Shown: positions 35,660 through 46,254 of the stretch, in pieces
Layout: every line of letters begins with the position of its first letter
Numbering within the stretch: the stretch's first letter is position 1
Source: Lindgomyces ingoldianus
Lineage: Eukaryota; Ascomycota; Dothideomycetes; Pleosporales; Lindgomycetaceae
Direction: 5' to 3'
DNA: 64,000 nucleotides
Assembly: GCF_010093535.1 (NCBI RefSeq)
Contig: NW_022985162.1
Location: 1,078,165 to 1,142,164, forward strand
Program-made: the position numbers and the translations under genes
Notes under the pieces: model-generated
What the model was told of the DNA's origin: nothing
The model's input: only the letters and a program-made list of their open reading frames with translations
Databases searched by the model: none

Positions 35660-36022
35660 TCAACTTTGATACCGGTCAGGATTCAATGCATCCAATTTGC
35701 AGATGCTCTCCACAGCCTCGGTAGATATAGAAGGTATGTGATGAGATGCACCGGAGACAGCGGACGGACGACACCGTCCACAACATAGCAGCAAACGGTC
35801 TGCCGAGGGGGCAATTTGTCGAGCTAAAGCACTATAGGCAGCGAAATTAAATGCATACCAGCTCTTCGACACTGCCTCTACTGCTCGCAAAACCTTTAAT
35901 CGCTTCGATCCTATTAGCTCGTGAATACCTAAAACAGTGAGAATGCGAGGGAACGAGTGAGAGATGGAGAAGTTTGGGAAAGTGTCAATCGGCGGCGCAT
36001 TGCGGTTGAAATCGTTTGTCAT
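35660..36022 (-). CDS. Small hypothetical protein, possibly F-box-like
   Basis: Single-exon frame of 120 residues starting MTNDFNRNAP, between the NLR-like gene and IMP3 and in the same orientation. Residues about 23-60 (FPRILTVLGIHEL then LRAVEAVSKSWYAFNF) resemble the F-box pattern, in which a leading Pro-hydrophobic helix is followed by a VSKSWY-like helix. An F-box would bind Skp1 and recruit substrates to an SCF ubiquitin ligase. The remainder has a Cys pair (LLLCCGRCRP) and no domain I recognise. It could be a genuine short gene, a remnant of a longer one, or chance. No intron is evident. Confidence 0.35.
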   Translation of the reverse strand: MTNDFNRNAPPIDTFPNFSISHSFPRILTVLGIHELIGSKRLKVLRAVEAVSKSWYAFNFAAYSALARQIAPSADRLLLCCGRCRPSAVSGASHHIPSISTEAVESICKLDALNPDRYQS

Positions 36023-36109
36023 GATACCATCGGTTTCGATATTTGAGCCCCTGCGCCGGAAATGCTGCTACCCAGACTCCGTGTCATGCAATGTCGGCGA
36101 AACTTCCTT

Positions 36110-36735
36110 CTAAATCATAGCCAGATCGAAGTCGTCCAGCTTGTCACGGTATTTCATGATGTTCCTCTTTATCTTGGACGAGTCGACCCAGGTGACAAAG
36201 TCCTCCATGTTCCTCGTCACGAGAAAGGCCGTATCCGTCACAACTTCGGTCCCCACTCTGACATGTCCTTGTTCAATGAACTTGGTGGCCGCTTGCACGG
36301 TATCCGCCATTCTTAACCTCGTCATAACAACAGGTAATCTCCGCCTCGCGAATGCGGATACCGTGACTTTGTGCTCGACGTCGCTAAGCTTTCCCTTGCC
36401 TCCTCCACCGGTACCTAGGATGCCCATGTCGAAGAGTTTCTCTAGGAGCAGGTCTTCGTGCTTGCGACGGAAGGGGTCTGATGGATCGAGGTTGGCGAGT
36501 CGGTGGGCCAGTTGGCGGAGCGAACCACAGAGGGTGTTGTATTTCCGATAGTCGTCGGGCTGCGTGAGGATTAGCTCAAGGGAACCCAAGGCAAAGAGAC
36601 AGACGTCATCAATACCTTTTGGATAGCATATCGCCGTATCACAGCAGCATCTCTGTGGTCATTATCGCCTTTGTAAGTAGTAAAGTCGACTTTACGAAGG
36701 AGCTTCTGCTCATGAAACTTGAGTTTCCGGACCAT
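36110..36735 (-). CDS. IMP3: U3 snoRNP protein Imp3
   Basis: Two exons, 36735-36616 and 36559-36110 (intron GTATTG...CACGCAG, phase 0), giving 189 residues (yeast Imp3 has 183). It begins [18 protein letters not shown], the hallmark N-terminus, followed by [18 protein letters not shown]. The second half is an S4 RNA-binding domain: [34 protein letters not shown] and [17 protein letters not shown] Gly-rich insert ([10 protein letters not shown]) lies around residue 91. Imp3 belongs to the SSU processome in the nucleolus and helps U3 snoRNA pair with pre-rRNA for 18S maturation. It is divergent from HIS7; the 295-nt gap serves as promoter for both. Confidence 0.96.
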
Positions 36736-36948
36736 GTTGCCGATAAAAGGAGGGCGACGTCGGGTTGGTAGTAAGGGTGAACGCTGTGTCGGGCAAAGCT
36801 CAGAGCTTTTTGATGCCAAGCCGCGCTTGCTGTCTTGGGTTTAGATTACGAGTAGTGCCCCTCACGCCCACCTCCCCCCATCCCCCTGCGCCCCTGCGCC
36901 TAAACTTCGCCGATCGCGGGGCACCAAAACAAAAAGTAATTCACGGCC

Positions 36949-36955
36949 TGACTCA
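36949..36955. promoter_or_regulatory. Gcn4/CPC1-type general amino acid control element (TGACTCA)
   Basis: A perfect palindromic TGACTCA lies 75 nt before the HIS7 start codon and about 213 nt from the IMP3 start. This is the consensus site of Gcn4 (yeast) and its orthologs CPC1/CpcA, which induce amino acid biosynthetic genes, HIS genes included, during amino acid starvation. A C-rich stretch lies just upstream (about 36857-36900). The motif is directly seen; the regulatory role is inferred from family knowledge and position. Confidence 0.75.
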
Positions 36956-37030
36956 GTCTCGACATTAGGACGCTTCACTCTTCAATTCTCTTTCACTCCT
37001 TCTCCCTTCCCTTCTATCGTTCCTTTCATC

Positions 37031-38809
37031 ATGCCGACTGTACATCTTCTCGACTATGTCGCTGGCAACGTCCGATCACTCGTCAATGCCATCGAAAAGG
37101 TTGGCTACACAGTGGAATGGGTCAAGTCACCCGCCGACGTTCCCTCTGCAGAGGTACCTTTCATCCTTCACCAGGCAAGCAACCACCAATTGACTTGTGC
37201 TGATGCAGCCCGCACCCTAGAAACTCATCATCCCCGGTGTCGGCCACTTTGGCCACTGCCTGTCGCAGCTCAACCAGGCAGGCTACGTCGAGCCTATACA
37301 AGCACACATTACGGCCGGGAAGCCGTTTATGGGGATATGTGTCGGGCTGCAGGCACTCTTCGAGGGCTCGGAGGAGGACCCAGATGTCAAGGGTCTGGGG
37401 TTGATTCCTTCCCAATTGCGGAAATTCCAGGACACGGATAAGAGTGTGCCGCATATTGGTTGGAATTCGGCGAACACCTCGTTGAAGGGAGAGGTCGCCA
37501 ATGATAGCCTATATGGGCTGCGACCGAGCTCCAAATACTATTACGTTCACTCGTATGCGGCACCCTACCGAGAGGGACAACTGGAGAAGGATGGCTGGAG
37601 CGTTGCGACGGCGAGATACGGGGATGAGGAGTTTGTCGGGGCAGTAGCGAAGGATAATATTTTCGCTACCCAATTTCATCCCGAAAAGAGCGGGGCAGCG
37701 GGATTGAGGGTCATAAAGGCATTTTTGGAAGGAAGAATATCAGAAAAGCTTCCTGAGAAAGCATCCGCAGCCTCGGCGAAAGAGGGCTTGACAAGAAGAG
37801 TCATCGCGTGTCTCGACGTCCGGACAAATGACCATGGAGACCTAGTAGTCACTAAGGGTGACCAATACGACGTTCGAGAAAAAGACGGTCTCAGCAGCGG
37901 CGGTGCAGTGAGGAATTTGGGGAAGCCAGTGGAGATGGCAAAAAAATACTACGAGCAAGGAGCCGATGAAGTCACGTTTCTGAATATCACATCCTTCCGC
38001 AACTGCCCCGTAGCCGATACGCCGATGCTCGAAATTCTCCGACGAACCAGCGAGACCGTCTTTGTGCCTTTGACAATAGGTGGAGGCATCCGTGATACTG
38101 TGGACACGGATGGAACAAAGATTTCAGCCCTAGAAATTGCCACAATGTACTTCAAGTCCGGCGCTGATAAAGTGAGCATTGGGTCTGACGCTGTTACTGC
38201 TGCTGAAGAATACTATGCAAGAGGCAAGCTTCTATCAGGTAACACTGCCATAGAAACAATATCCGCAGCCTACGGCAACCAAGCCGTGGTCATCAGTGTC
38301 GATCCACGACGCATCTATGTCTCGTCTCCCTCTGCAACATCCCACCACAGCATCAAAACCTCAATCCCAGGCCCGAACGGCGAAGAATACTGCTGGTACC
38401 AATGCACTATCAAAGGCGGTAGGGAAGGTCGAGACTTCGATGTCCGGCAGCTCATCACAGCTGTTGAGGCTATGGGTGCCGGAGAAATTCTCCTTAACTG
38501 CATTGACAAGGACGGCACAAATAGTGGATTTGATTTAGAGCTGATCAGTGATGTAAAAGCCGCAATCAAGATCCCGGTCATTGCGAGTAGTGGGGCTGGG
38601 AACCCTGGTCACTTCGGGGAGGTTTTCGAAAGGACAACGACGGATGCAGCACTAGGTGCTGGTATGGTAGGTCGAGCAAACTTCTAGATCGAATAGGTAA
38701 AGGCTAACAGTATACGTAGTTCCACAGAGGAGAATACACTGTACGGCAGGTCAAGGAATACCTGCAAGAACAAGGACAATTGGTACGGCAGTATGAGGAA
38801 GCAATATGA
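37031..38809 (+). CDS. HIS7: Imidazole glycerol phosphate synthase (bifunctional HisH-HisF)
   Basis: Three exons, 37031-37153, 37221-38666 and 38720-38809, all phase 0, giving 552 residues, the same as yeast His7. The N-terminal glutaminase half shows [19 protein letters not shown], the nucleophile loop [15 protein letters not shown] and the catalytic His-Glu in [10 protein letters not shown]. The C-terminal cyclase barrel starts about residue 245 with [10 protein letters not shown] and includes [22 protein letters not shown] and [17 protein letters not shown], carrying the two catalytic Asp residues. The last 30-codon exon encodes [15 protein letters not shown]. It converts PRFAR plus glutamine to IGP and AICAR, the fifth step of histidine synthesis, linked to purine synthesis. 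A TGACTCA site upstream predicts induction by amino acid starvation. Confidence 0.97.
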
Positions 38810-39625
38810 AAACATACTCATTGCAAATTCCCGCTCATCTAGTGGATGGGGCACCAAAATTATTCTAGATATGGTATGATATCAAAAACACATCAATCCA
38901 AATCCAGCGTCCTTACTATTTCCAGACGCAATGCCGACTTTTATTGCTCACGGCCGAGATATAACATACTATCATATACCGTCGAACATAACACGAGTGG
39001 GCTTAATTTATGAAAGATCTTACTTGAACTTGCGAGAGTGTTGAAAGGATGCCAGTTTCTGACATATATTAGACCCTCATCATGTCTTATCGTCAGTCCC
39101 AGCATGCAGTCGAAACAGCCCCCATTTCGAAGAATATCTGCCGTGCTGAATTTCGAGTCATCGCCAAAAATTCACATCCCCCAATATTCTTCAAACTTCG
39201 ATCGTGAACCATTGATGCGTTGTCACATTCATTGACTAACAAACACAACATCTGACTTAGCGCTGTCCGCCTCGAAAGGACACCTTGCCTTCGAACATCA
39301 CGGTGCGGGGCGATAGCTTGGATTCTGAACACAATCATTTCCGTTTAAGTTCTAGGTGTCTCAGGATACCGGACTTGATTGGATGGGCGCCTGACTTCGA
39401 ATTGCCCAGATTGAGGCTTGGCGGGGAAGGATTCGAGCTTCGCTGTGAGGCGTCTCAGGCAGCAGGCATGCACAAGACAAAGCAAGGCGCAGTGGCCTCC
39501 TGTAGCTGTTTGTGCCATACCACTCGCTCCATTCCCAACTTGCTTACACCCAAAAACTTGCCTGGAGATTGGGAATACAGTGCATCTGATCCCGCATGTT
39601 CCTCTACCTCTCGAACCTTTTCACC
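38810..39625. other. Intergenic region between HIS7 and four-TM protein gene
   Basis: Holds the HIS7 3' end and the promoter of the next gene. Small frames on both strands (39038-39338, 39285-39839) overlap each other and the next gene's start and look like chance. Confidence 0.45.
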
Positions 39626-40861
39626 ATGTCCAGCTCCACGCCCAACACTAACGGCGGTCTTCCGTATAGCTCGCGTCCTGCGTACAACACCAACAGCGGT
39701 CTACCATACAGTTCGCACCCTCTGTACAAACTCCGCGTCGCTACGATATGGACTGCTATCGCCGGTCTCGTTCTCGATCTTTTCACGGTTGGTACCCTGG
39801 AGAATGATTACGACGCTGGCCCGTTTATCGTTTCTCTAATATTGCTTTTTATTTCGTTTGTTTTCTGTCTGCATGATTTAGTCACATATGCGGCGGCGAA
39901 GGCGTCGTATGTTTTTACGCTAAGGGATGGGATTGTGCCGGAGGGTTCTGCGACGGGGAGGCCAGCTGCGATATTGGCGGAACCAGAAGCGGAACCAGAA
40001 CCAGAACCAGAACCATTAGGTTTGGGGGCGAGACAAACGAGAACAGCACAGCGCACTAGATCCTACCCAACCCCAAGCTCAAACCAGCACCCAAACGCAA
40101 CCAACGCACCTTACAACGCCCTCACAACCTCCCCGCCCCACTACAAATGGCCCTCGAAATTCCTCATCATCATTGACACCCTCCTCACACTCGCCCTCCA
40201 ATGGCTCTTCTGGGTCACCTTTTTCTTCATTAACAGTGGGTGGCGGAACCGGTATTATGGCGGCAATGTTAGTGTCGTGTTTCAGGCATATGCGAATCTG
40301 GCGAATCTGGCGGTTAGTGTGATGCATGCGGTCGCGTTTTGGAAGGAGTTGATGGCGAGGAAGAAGGAAGAGTGGATGAGGGAGATAGAAGAGAGAGGGG
40401 ATATGAGGGGTTGTGGTAAGTGTGGAGTTATGGATGGATTTGGGGAGGAGCAAGGGGAGAGAGACGGCATCCGTAGGCTTGGCGGTGGTCGTCGTGGATT
40501 TGGGGCAGAACAACATCGGACAAGCAATGGATTGCCGAGATCCGGTCACTCCTTCCTTGACCACTTCGCACCCGGAAATAGCAAAATAACACTGCCGAAG
40601 TGGGCAGGAGGTCGGAGTGTCGATCGATACACCGATATCATTAACAAGGATCGAGATGTGGAGAACGAGGCTGGGTTAGAAGAAGACGAACCTTTACTCA
40701 TTACGCCGGACGAGAGCACGACTGAGACCGGTGTTGGAATCGGGGGACCTTCGTCGGGGTATGGGACTATGGAACGCAGCGTGGACAGTGTGAGGAGTGT
40801 GACGGAGACGGTGGTGAAGAAGAAGGATAGAGGGAAGAAGAGGGTTGTTGATGTTGAGTGA
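39626..40861 (+). CDS. Hypothetical four-transmembrane protein
   Basis: Single exon, 411 residues from the ATG at 39626 (MSSSTPNTNGG); an in-frame ATG at 39596 would add 10 residues. Near the N-terminus LPYSSRPAYNT and LPYSSHPLY form an imperfect tandem repeat. Four hydrophobic helices are visible, in two pairs: TIWTAIAGLVLDLFTV and VSLILLFISFVFCLHDLV, then FLIIIDTLLTLALQWLFWV and QAYANLANLAVSVMHAVAFW. Between the pairs is an acidic Glu-Pro run made by a GAACCA hexanucleotide repeat near 39979-40016. The long C-terminal tail is hydrophilic and charged, ends in a basic cluster (KKKDRGKKR), and is probably cytoplasmic. The spacing resembles MARVEL-like fungal membrane proteins, but I cannot assign a family. 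Confidence 0.72.
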   Translation: MSSSTPNTNGGLPYSSRPAYNTNSGLPYSSHPLYKLRVATIWTAIAGLVLDLFTVGTLENDYDAGPFIVSLILLFISFVFCLHDLVTYAAAKASYVFTLRDGIVPEGSATGRPAAILAEPEAEPEPEPEPLGLGARQTRTAQRTRSYPTPSSNQHPNATNAPYNALTTSPPHYKWPSKFLIIIDTLLTLALQWLFWVTFFFINSGWRNRYYGGNVSVVFQAYANLANLAVSVMHAVAFWKELMARKKEEWMREIEERGDMRGCGKCGVMDGFGEEQGERDGIRRLGGGRRGFGAEQHRTSNGLPRSGHSFLDHFAPGNSKITLPKWAGGRSVDRYTDIINKDRDVENEAGLEEDEPLLITPDESTTETGVGIGGPSSGYGTMERSVDSVRSVTETVVKKKDRGKKRVVDVE

Positions 40862-41641
40862 GGAAGGACCAAAGGGTTGATACTAGCCATCCTGAGCTTG
40901 AACAGGGGTGTGGACTGAAAACTGTGCACAGAATGGCGTTGAGAAACGCGTTTTGGAAATTTACCTACCCGCTAATGAGTTTACATTTTTCTTTATCTGC
41001 CCGCGTGGTAGAGACTTGCAAGGTTACTTGGCGAGCTGGGATGAGGGAGGTAGATGAAATATGATTCAGAGATACCTTGAATTATATGCCAAAAGGTATT
41101 TGGTAGCAGATTTGACATAACCTACTGTTTCCCCCCCCTCATGTGTGAAATAGAGTCACATAACCCTCGCTAGTACGGTGCCTAACTTCGAAACCAGCTC
41201 GCACTACCTCGAACTTAGCTCTTCAAATTAACTTATCCCCCCAACCCTCATTTCCTTTCCCAAAGCAGGGTGTATCGATAGATGTCTTTGTCGCATGTGA
41301 TATTGCGCCCATGCGTTGCACTAGTCACTCATTAGCTCCTCTCTGTACTCTTTCCAGTCGCCCTGGATTCCTCTCGAGCTCCTTAGACCAGACCTTACAC
41401 TATCGCCCAACTCACCTAGTCTGTCTCTCATCACCTAATTTGAGCTCTGCCCTATTCTTGAACCCTCAATCGGCCTTCGAGATACTGTAAGCCGGAGGTC
41501 TCTACGATAGGCTGGCCAATCAACCTTAGGCTTAGCGCCCCACCATACTATATAAATCACGTAGCTCCTCAGGCTCTCAGTCCACAATACATAACTTCTT
41601 TTATAAGTAATCCCCTCCTTGCAAGGCTACAGATAGTCTTC
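40862..41641. other. Convergent intergenic region (780 nt)
   Basis: The 3' flanks of the four-TM gene (plus) and the F-box-like gene (minus), with pyrimidine-rich stretches near 41120-41260 and 41430-41700. No gene supported. Confidence 0.45.
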
Positions 41642-42638
41642 TCAAATTGAGCTCACATCTACCTCCTCACTTACCTGCTCGCCTCGTTCAATATCGCTCC
41701 CCTGGCGCTCATCATCTTCCACTCTCTTTCCAACTTCTATCAATTTATCTGCAAGCCCAACATCTTCTAGAAATTGCAGGATCATAGTGTGCAGGCTGTA
41801 GTAATTGCTCCACTCTGTGATGCGGAAATCTAAGGTTGGGCTTATGGAGAAGATTGTGCTTGCCCACTACGGAACAATTAGCCTTTTTTAGGGGATGGAG
41901 GGGGAGTGTGGGAGGGGAATTAACTCAGTTGTGTACTTACCGCAGTACAATGCTCTCTCAGCTCTATGTTGAAAGACACAGAGAAAGGCATTTCTTTTAC
42001 ACTATTGATGATTTCTCGGACGAACTTTCCATCAGCTGCGGGGGCGTCAGTTAGTTACCTCGTGCCCACCTATCCCCAACCACGGCAGGAACACTGAGCA
42101 AATCAGACTTACATGTCTGAACCTCACACTTGAACGTCTCCGACAGCGGCACGTGATCACAATGACAAGCCGAAATCGTCTCCACCACCATCAACTCCCT
42201 CAAACCCCCCCTATCAATCTCGGGTGGTATCGACCAGACAAATTTCTCGAAGTCTAGCCCTAGTTTCGGCAGCAAAAAAGTCGGCGCGCACATCCTTCGC
42301 ATATCCTTGAAGGCCGCCCCAAACCTAGCTCTATCTCCATCCTCACCGCTCTTGGCATGCCCCCTTAGCCGGCCGATATCGAAAATCGCTAGGTGGAACA
42401 GTCTCGGTAATGCTTCCTGCCTTAGCAATCTGGATGTCTGGGCGATTGCGAAAATGGAAGGACGACTGATTGCAGGGACTGTAGTTAGGAAGTTACAACA
42501 TGCGTCTCTGCAGCGGACGACGATTTCAGCGTCTGTGAAGAGGAGAGTGTAGATTTGGTCGCGGATGGGATATGGGAGGCCCAGAATGTCGGGCTCGTTG
42601 GCGGAGAGGATGGGGAGTTGGGGGATTAGAAGGGACAT
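41642..42638 (-). CDS. F-box-like/2EXR-type hypothetical protein
   Basis: Three exons: 42638-42113, 42035-41941 and 41866-41642, giving 281 residues. The N-terminus (ILGLPYPIRDQIYTLLF at about 18-34) has the LPxxIRxxIYxLLF pattern shared by many ascomycete F-box-like/2EXR proteins. It is followed by the usual strand and helix features (SIFAIAQTSRLLRQEALPRL, FGAAFKDMRRM). The second exon encodes DGKFVREIINSVKEMPFSV and the third ends in an acidic tail (VEDDERQGSDIERGEQ). These large lineage-expanded families have no assigned biochemical function; a Skp1-binding or protein-interaction role is speculation. Exon phases agree (1, then 0) and no stop interrupts the joined frame. Confidence 0.75.
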
Positions 42639-43068
42639 TAGTGGATTGGTTGGTTATGCACGATCCGGGATTGTTGAGAGAAATTGTAGTATTGCTTAGG
42701 TGATTGGCGATCTACAAGCGTTATCGCATTTGTGGGATTCCCTCTTGTCGTGAAGTTCATTACGCACAGGATATGCGAGGGACAAGTATTGATACGGATG
42801 GGTAATATATAGTCGTGACTTCTCCGCCAACCCCTGCTCGGTTTAGGGCAAGTGCGGCTATGCTCAATCCTTGCAACATTTGTTGCAACATGTGAGCGAG
42901 GCTGTCCTTCAGGCCAATCTAGGAAATTTCCCGACTACATACAATTAAATTGGCAGAAATCACGCCAGGCAAACGCAATCTAGTAACCAGATTCAACACC
43001 CCCACTCCCACACTTCGAGGTAAACTTGACCTCATCTACGCACCTCTCCACCCCTTCCCTTAACTCAA
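42639..43068. other. Intergenic region upstream of F-box-like gene (430 nt)
   Basis: Promoter of the F-box-like gene and 3' flank of the decayed gene next to it. No other element seen. Confidence 0.45.
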
Positions 43069-43552
43069 TCACCTCCCCACCAACGTTTTATTCCCCCAAA
43101 CTTTCCGCTCTCCGCCACTGCATCCTGTGCACCACAACCTGGGGCCTCTGGCCCTCAAAATCTCTTTCCCCAGCACCGCACGCTTCACAGGCTTCCCGTC
43201 ATCGTAAGATAAGTCAAGTCGTAGCGGTGCGCCGCGCAATAATGCCAGGTCTCCGTTGAATTGACACGGTGCCAGTAGGAGAGGCGGGCAGCGCTGGTAA
43301 GAAGTTAGTATGTTTCGGTGTGGCGGAGTGGTTGCTGTTGGTTACAGTGAGGTCAGCGAAGGTTTTGGTGTAGCAGTCTTTTTCAAGGCTAGCGGTTAGG
43401 TTGAGGGTGTGGATGATAGACTCTGCTGAATGGGAGTTGATGCTATTGGATCTGCAGTGTTTAAGGGTAAGGTGGAGGGTGAGTTAGAGTTGAGATTCTG
43501 GATTGGGCGGGAAAGGGAATGAGAAAATGGTAATGTGAAGATGGGGGGGCAT
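43069..43552 (-). pseudogene. Decayed gene for a small beta-rich protein, family unknown
   Basis: From an ATG at 43552 the minus strand reads MPPHLHITIFSFPFPP and stops at a TAA about 23 codons in. The same frame then continues as strongly protein-like sequence with alternating hydrophobic residues (LTLHLTLKHCRSNSI, SIIHTLNLTASLEKDCY, TFADLTVTNSN). Near 43262 the coherent frame shifts by one base to FNGDLALLRGAPLRLDLSYD and ARGPRLWCTGC, ending in TGA at 43069. With the stop read through and the shift allowed for, the original would be about 160 residues. One nonsense change (C to T in a Gln codon would do) plus one indel explains the breaks, and no splice sites fit. I do not recognise the family. 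Sequencing error remains possible. Confidence 0.45.
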
Positions 43553-44243
43553 TCTAGAATGAATGACTTTTACACAAGATGACCAATCTTGTTATAGCTA
43601 AAATTCGCATAAGGGGATTGGGATTCAAGACAGAATTTGACGCCGGAGGTCTGCAGGTAAATAAGCTATGGAGCACTTATCCTAAGCGTTTAGGTAGCTT
43701 CCAGGATACCCCAAAAACGACCGGACTAGAACTAGGTTCGGGGTCCCGCAGGCGTAAATTGCTGATCTGAAGTGACCAGACCACATTTTCCCTGGCACCA
43801 AGCTTGCCGGAGCGAGATGACGCAGATTATCTAAGATTAGTTATTTGGATCGACGTCTCGCGAGTGCATGTGGGGCTTCCACGGCGGCTAGGATGCATCC
43901 GCAATATCGTCAGTGCTAGTAGCTGTAACTGTAAGCGTGAGCACTGCGTCGACATGTATTGTACTTGTGGTATTGTACAATACATTACAGGTATTACCCC
44001 ATTTTCCCTTTGACTTGAGCTGGCATGGGAAAATACAAGCAGATAGTACCTCAGAACTTCACAGATTTCGTAGATGGGGTGGTGAAATGTTTCTCTATGT
44101 CCCATCCACTGCCATAAACACCTGCGCTAATGCCGCGTTTTTGGTATGCCCTGATGCCAACAGATCCCATAAGCCACCTCTGGACTCCATAAAATGAATG
44201 CGAGATTCTATCCATCTCTTTGACCTTGCCCACTGGTTGCCTC
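43553..44243. other. Intergenic region downstream of DIM1 (691 nt)
   Basis: The DIM1 3' flank and upstream region of the decayed gene. Short overlapping frames only; nothing supported. Confidence 0.45.
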
Positions 44244-45436
<1,193 letters not shown>

Positions 45437-46254
45437 TGTGATAGAGGGAGAGGAAGAAGATAGGAGCTGGAAGAGGGTGTGTCGAGCAGAATTGAGTTGG
45501 TCGAATTCTTGGTGTCTTGGCTGATTTCGCTGACATGGAAATTTGGTTTTTAGATTTGATGATAAGATAAGATGGTGGGGTCGGGTACAGAGGCACGTGA
45601 GCGGGCGTCGGCGCTCGGAGTTTGGGACGCGTTTCCAGCCAGCCAGTCATTTGCGTTTCACCTTTACCTTCACCTTCACCTTCACCTTCACCTTCACCTT
45701 CACCTTCACCTTCACCTTCACCTTCACCTTCACCTTCGCCTTCGCCTTCATCTCCGCCCAATTGTGGCCTTGTCTTCACCGCCATATATTGGACTGCATG
45801 GTACGGTATAATATCTTCACTCCTCTTTCTCTCTCCTTGTCACGCACTATCCCCTCGTTCCCTCGGCGCACCTTCTTCAGTCGCCTCTCCTCATCAAGTC
45901 CATTAGCTGGGCAGATTCATCACCATAACGCCTTAGAGCAGTGCAAATCGCTCCGGTGGTCGCAATTGTGCTCGCTCTTCTCGGGCTCTTTGATCCGATT
46001 GAATTGGCGACGGCGATCACTGATAGCGACACCAGGCCCAAGAACGAACCCCGGGCCGGAAGCGCAAGAGAGCCGTCGCAACTACCCTAAACGTAACGGC
46101 TCTACCACGTACTGCAAAGCAATCGCTCACCCTCAATCTCACAGCAGACCTCCTTCATTTACACTCGAACCCTCGCCACCTCCGTCGCACCTACACCACA
46201 CTAACTTTCCCTCCTGCACTACCGCATTCGAATAGTCTCATACCCGCGACCCCA
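45437..46254. promoter_or_regulatory. Divergent promoter region between DIM1 and APN1
   Basis: An 818-nt gap between opposed start codons that contains the hexanucleotide array described separately. Long open frames run through it on both strands only because the repeat has no stops (on the minus strand it reads as alternating Gly-Glu). They are not supported as genes. Confidence 0.55.
45663..45746. repeat. TTCACC hexanucleotide tandem array, 14 units
   Basis: Eleven perfect TTCACC units span 45669-45734, preceded by one TTTACC and followed by two TTCGCC units. The plus strand of the perfect core has no G at all. The array lies about 230 nt upstream of the DIM1 start and about 510 nt upstream of the APN1 start. 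Confidence 0.95.

Noticed and set aside
39285..39839. 184-codon plus-strand frame
   Set aside because: Overlaps the start of the four-TM protein in another frame; the latter has clear membrane helices.
45543..46235. 230-codon plus-strand and 128-codon minus-strand frames across the hexanucleotide array
   Set aside because: Open only because the repeat lacks stops; translations are alternating dipeptide repeats in the DIM1/APN1 promoter.
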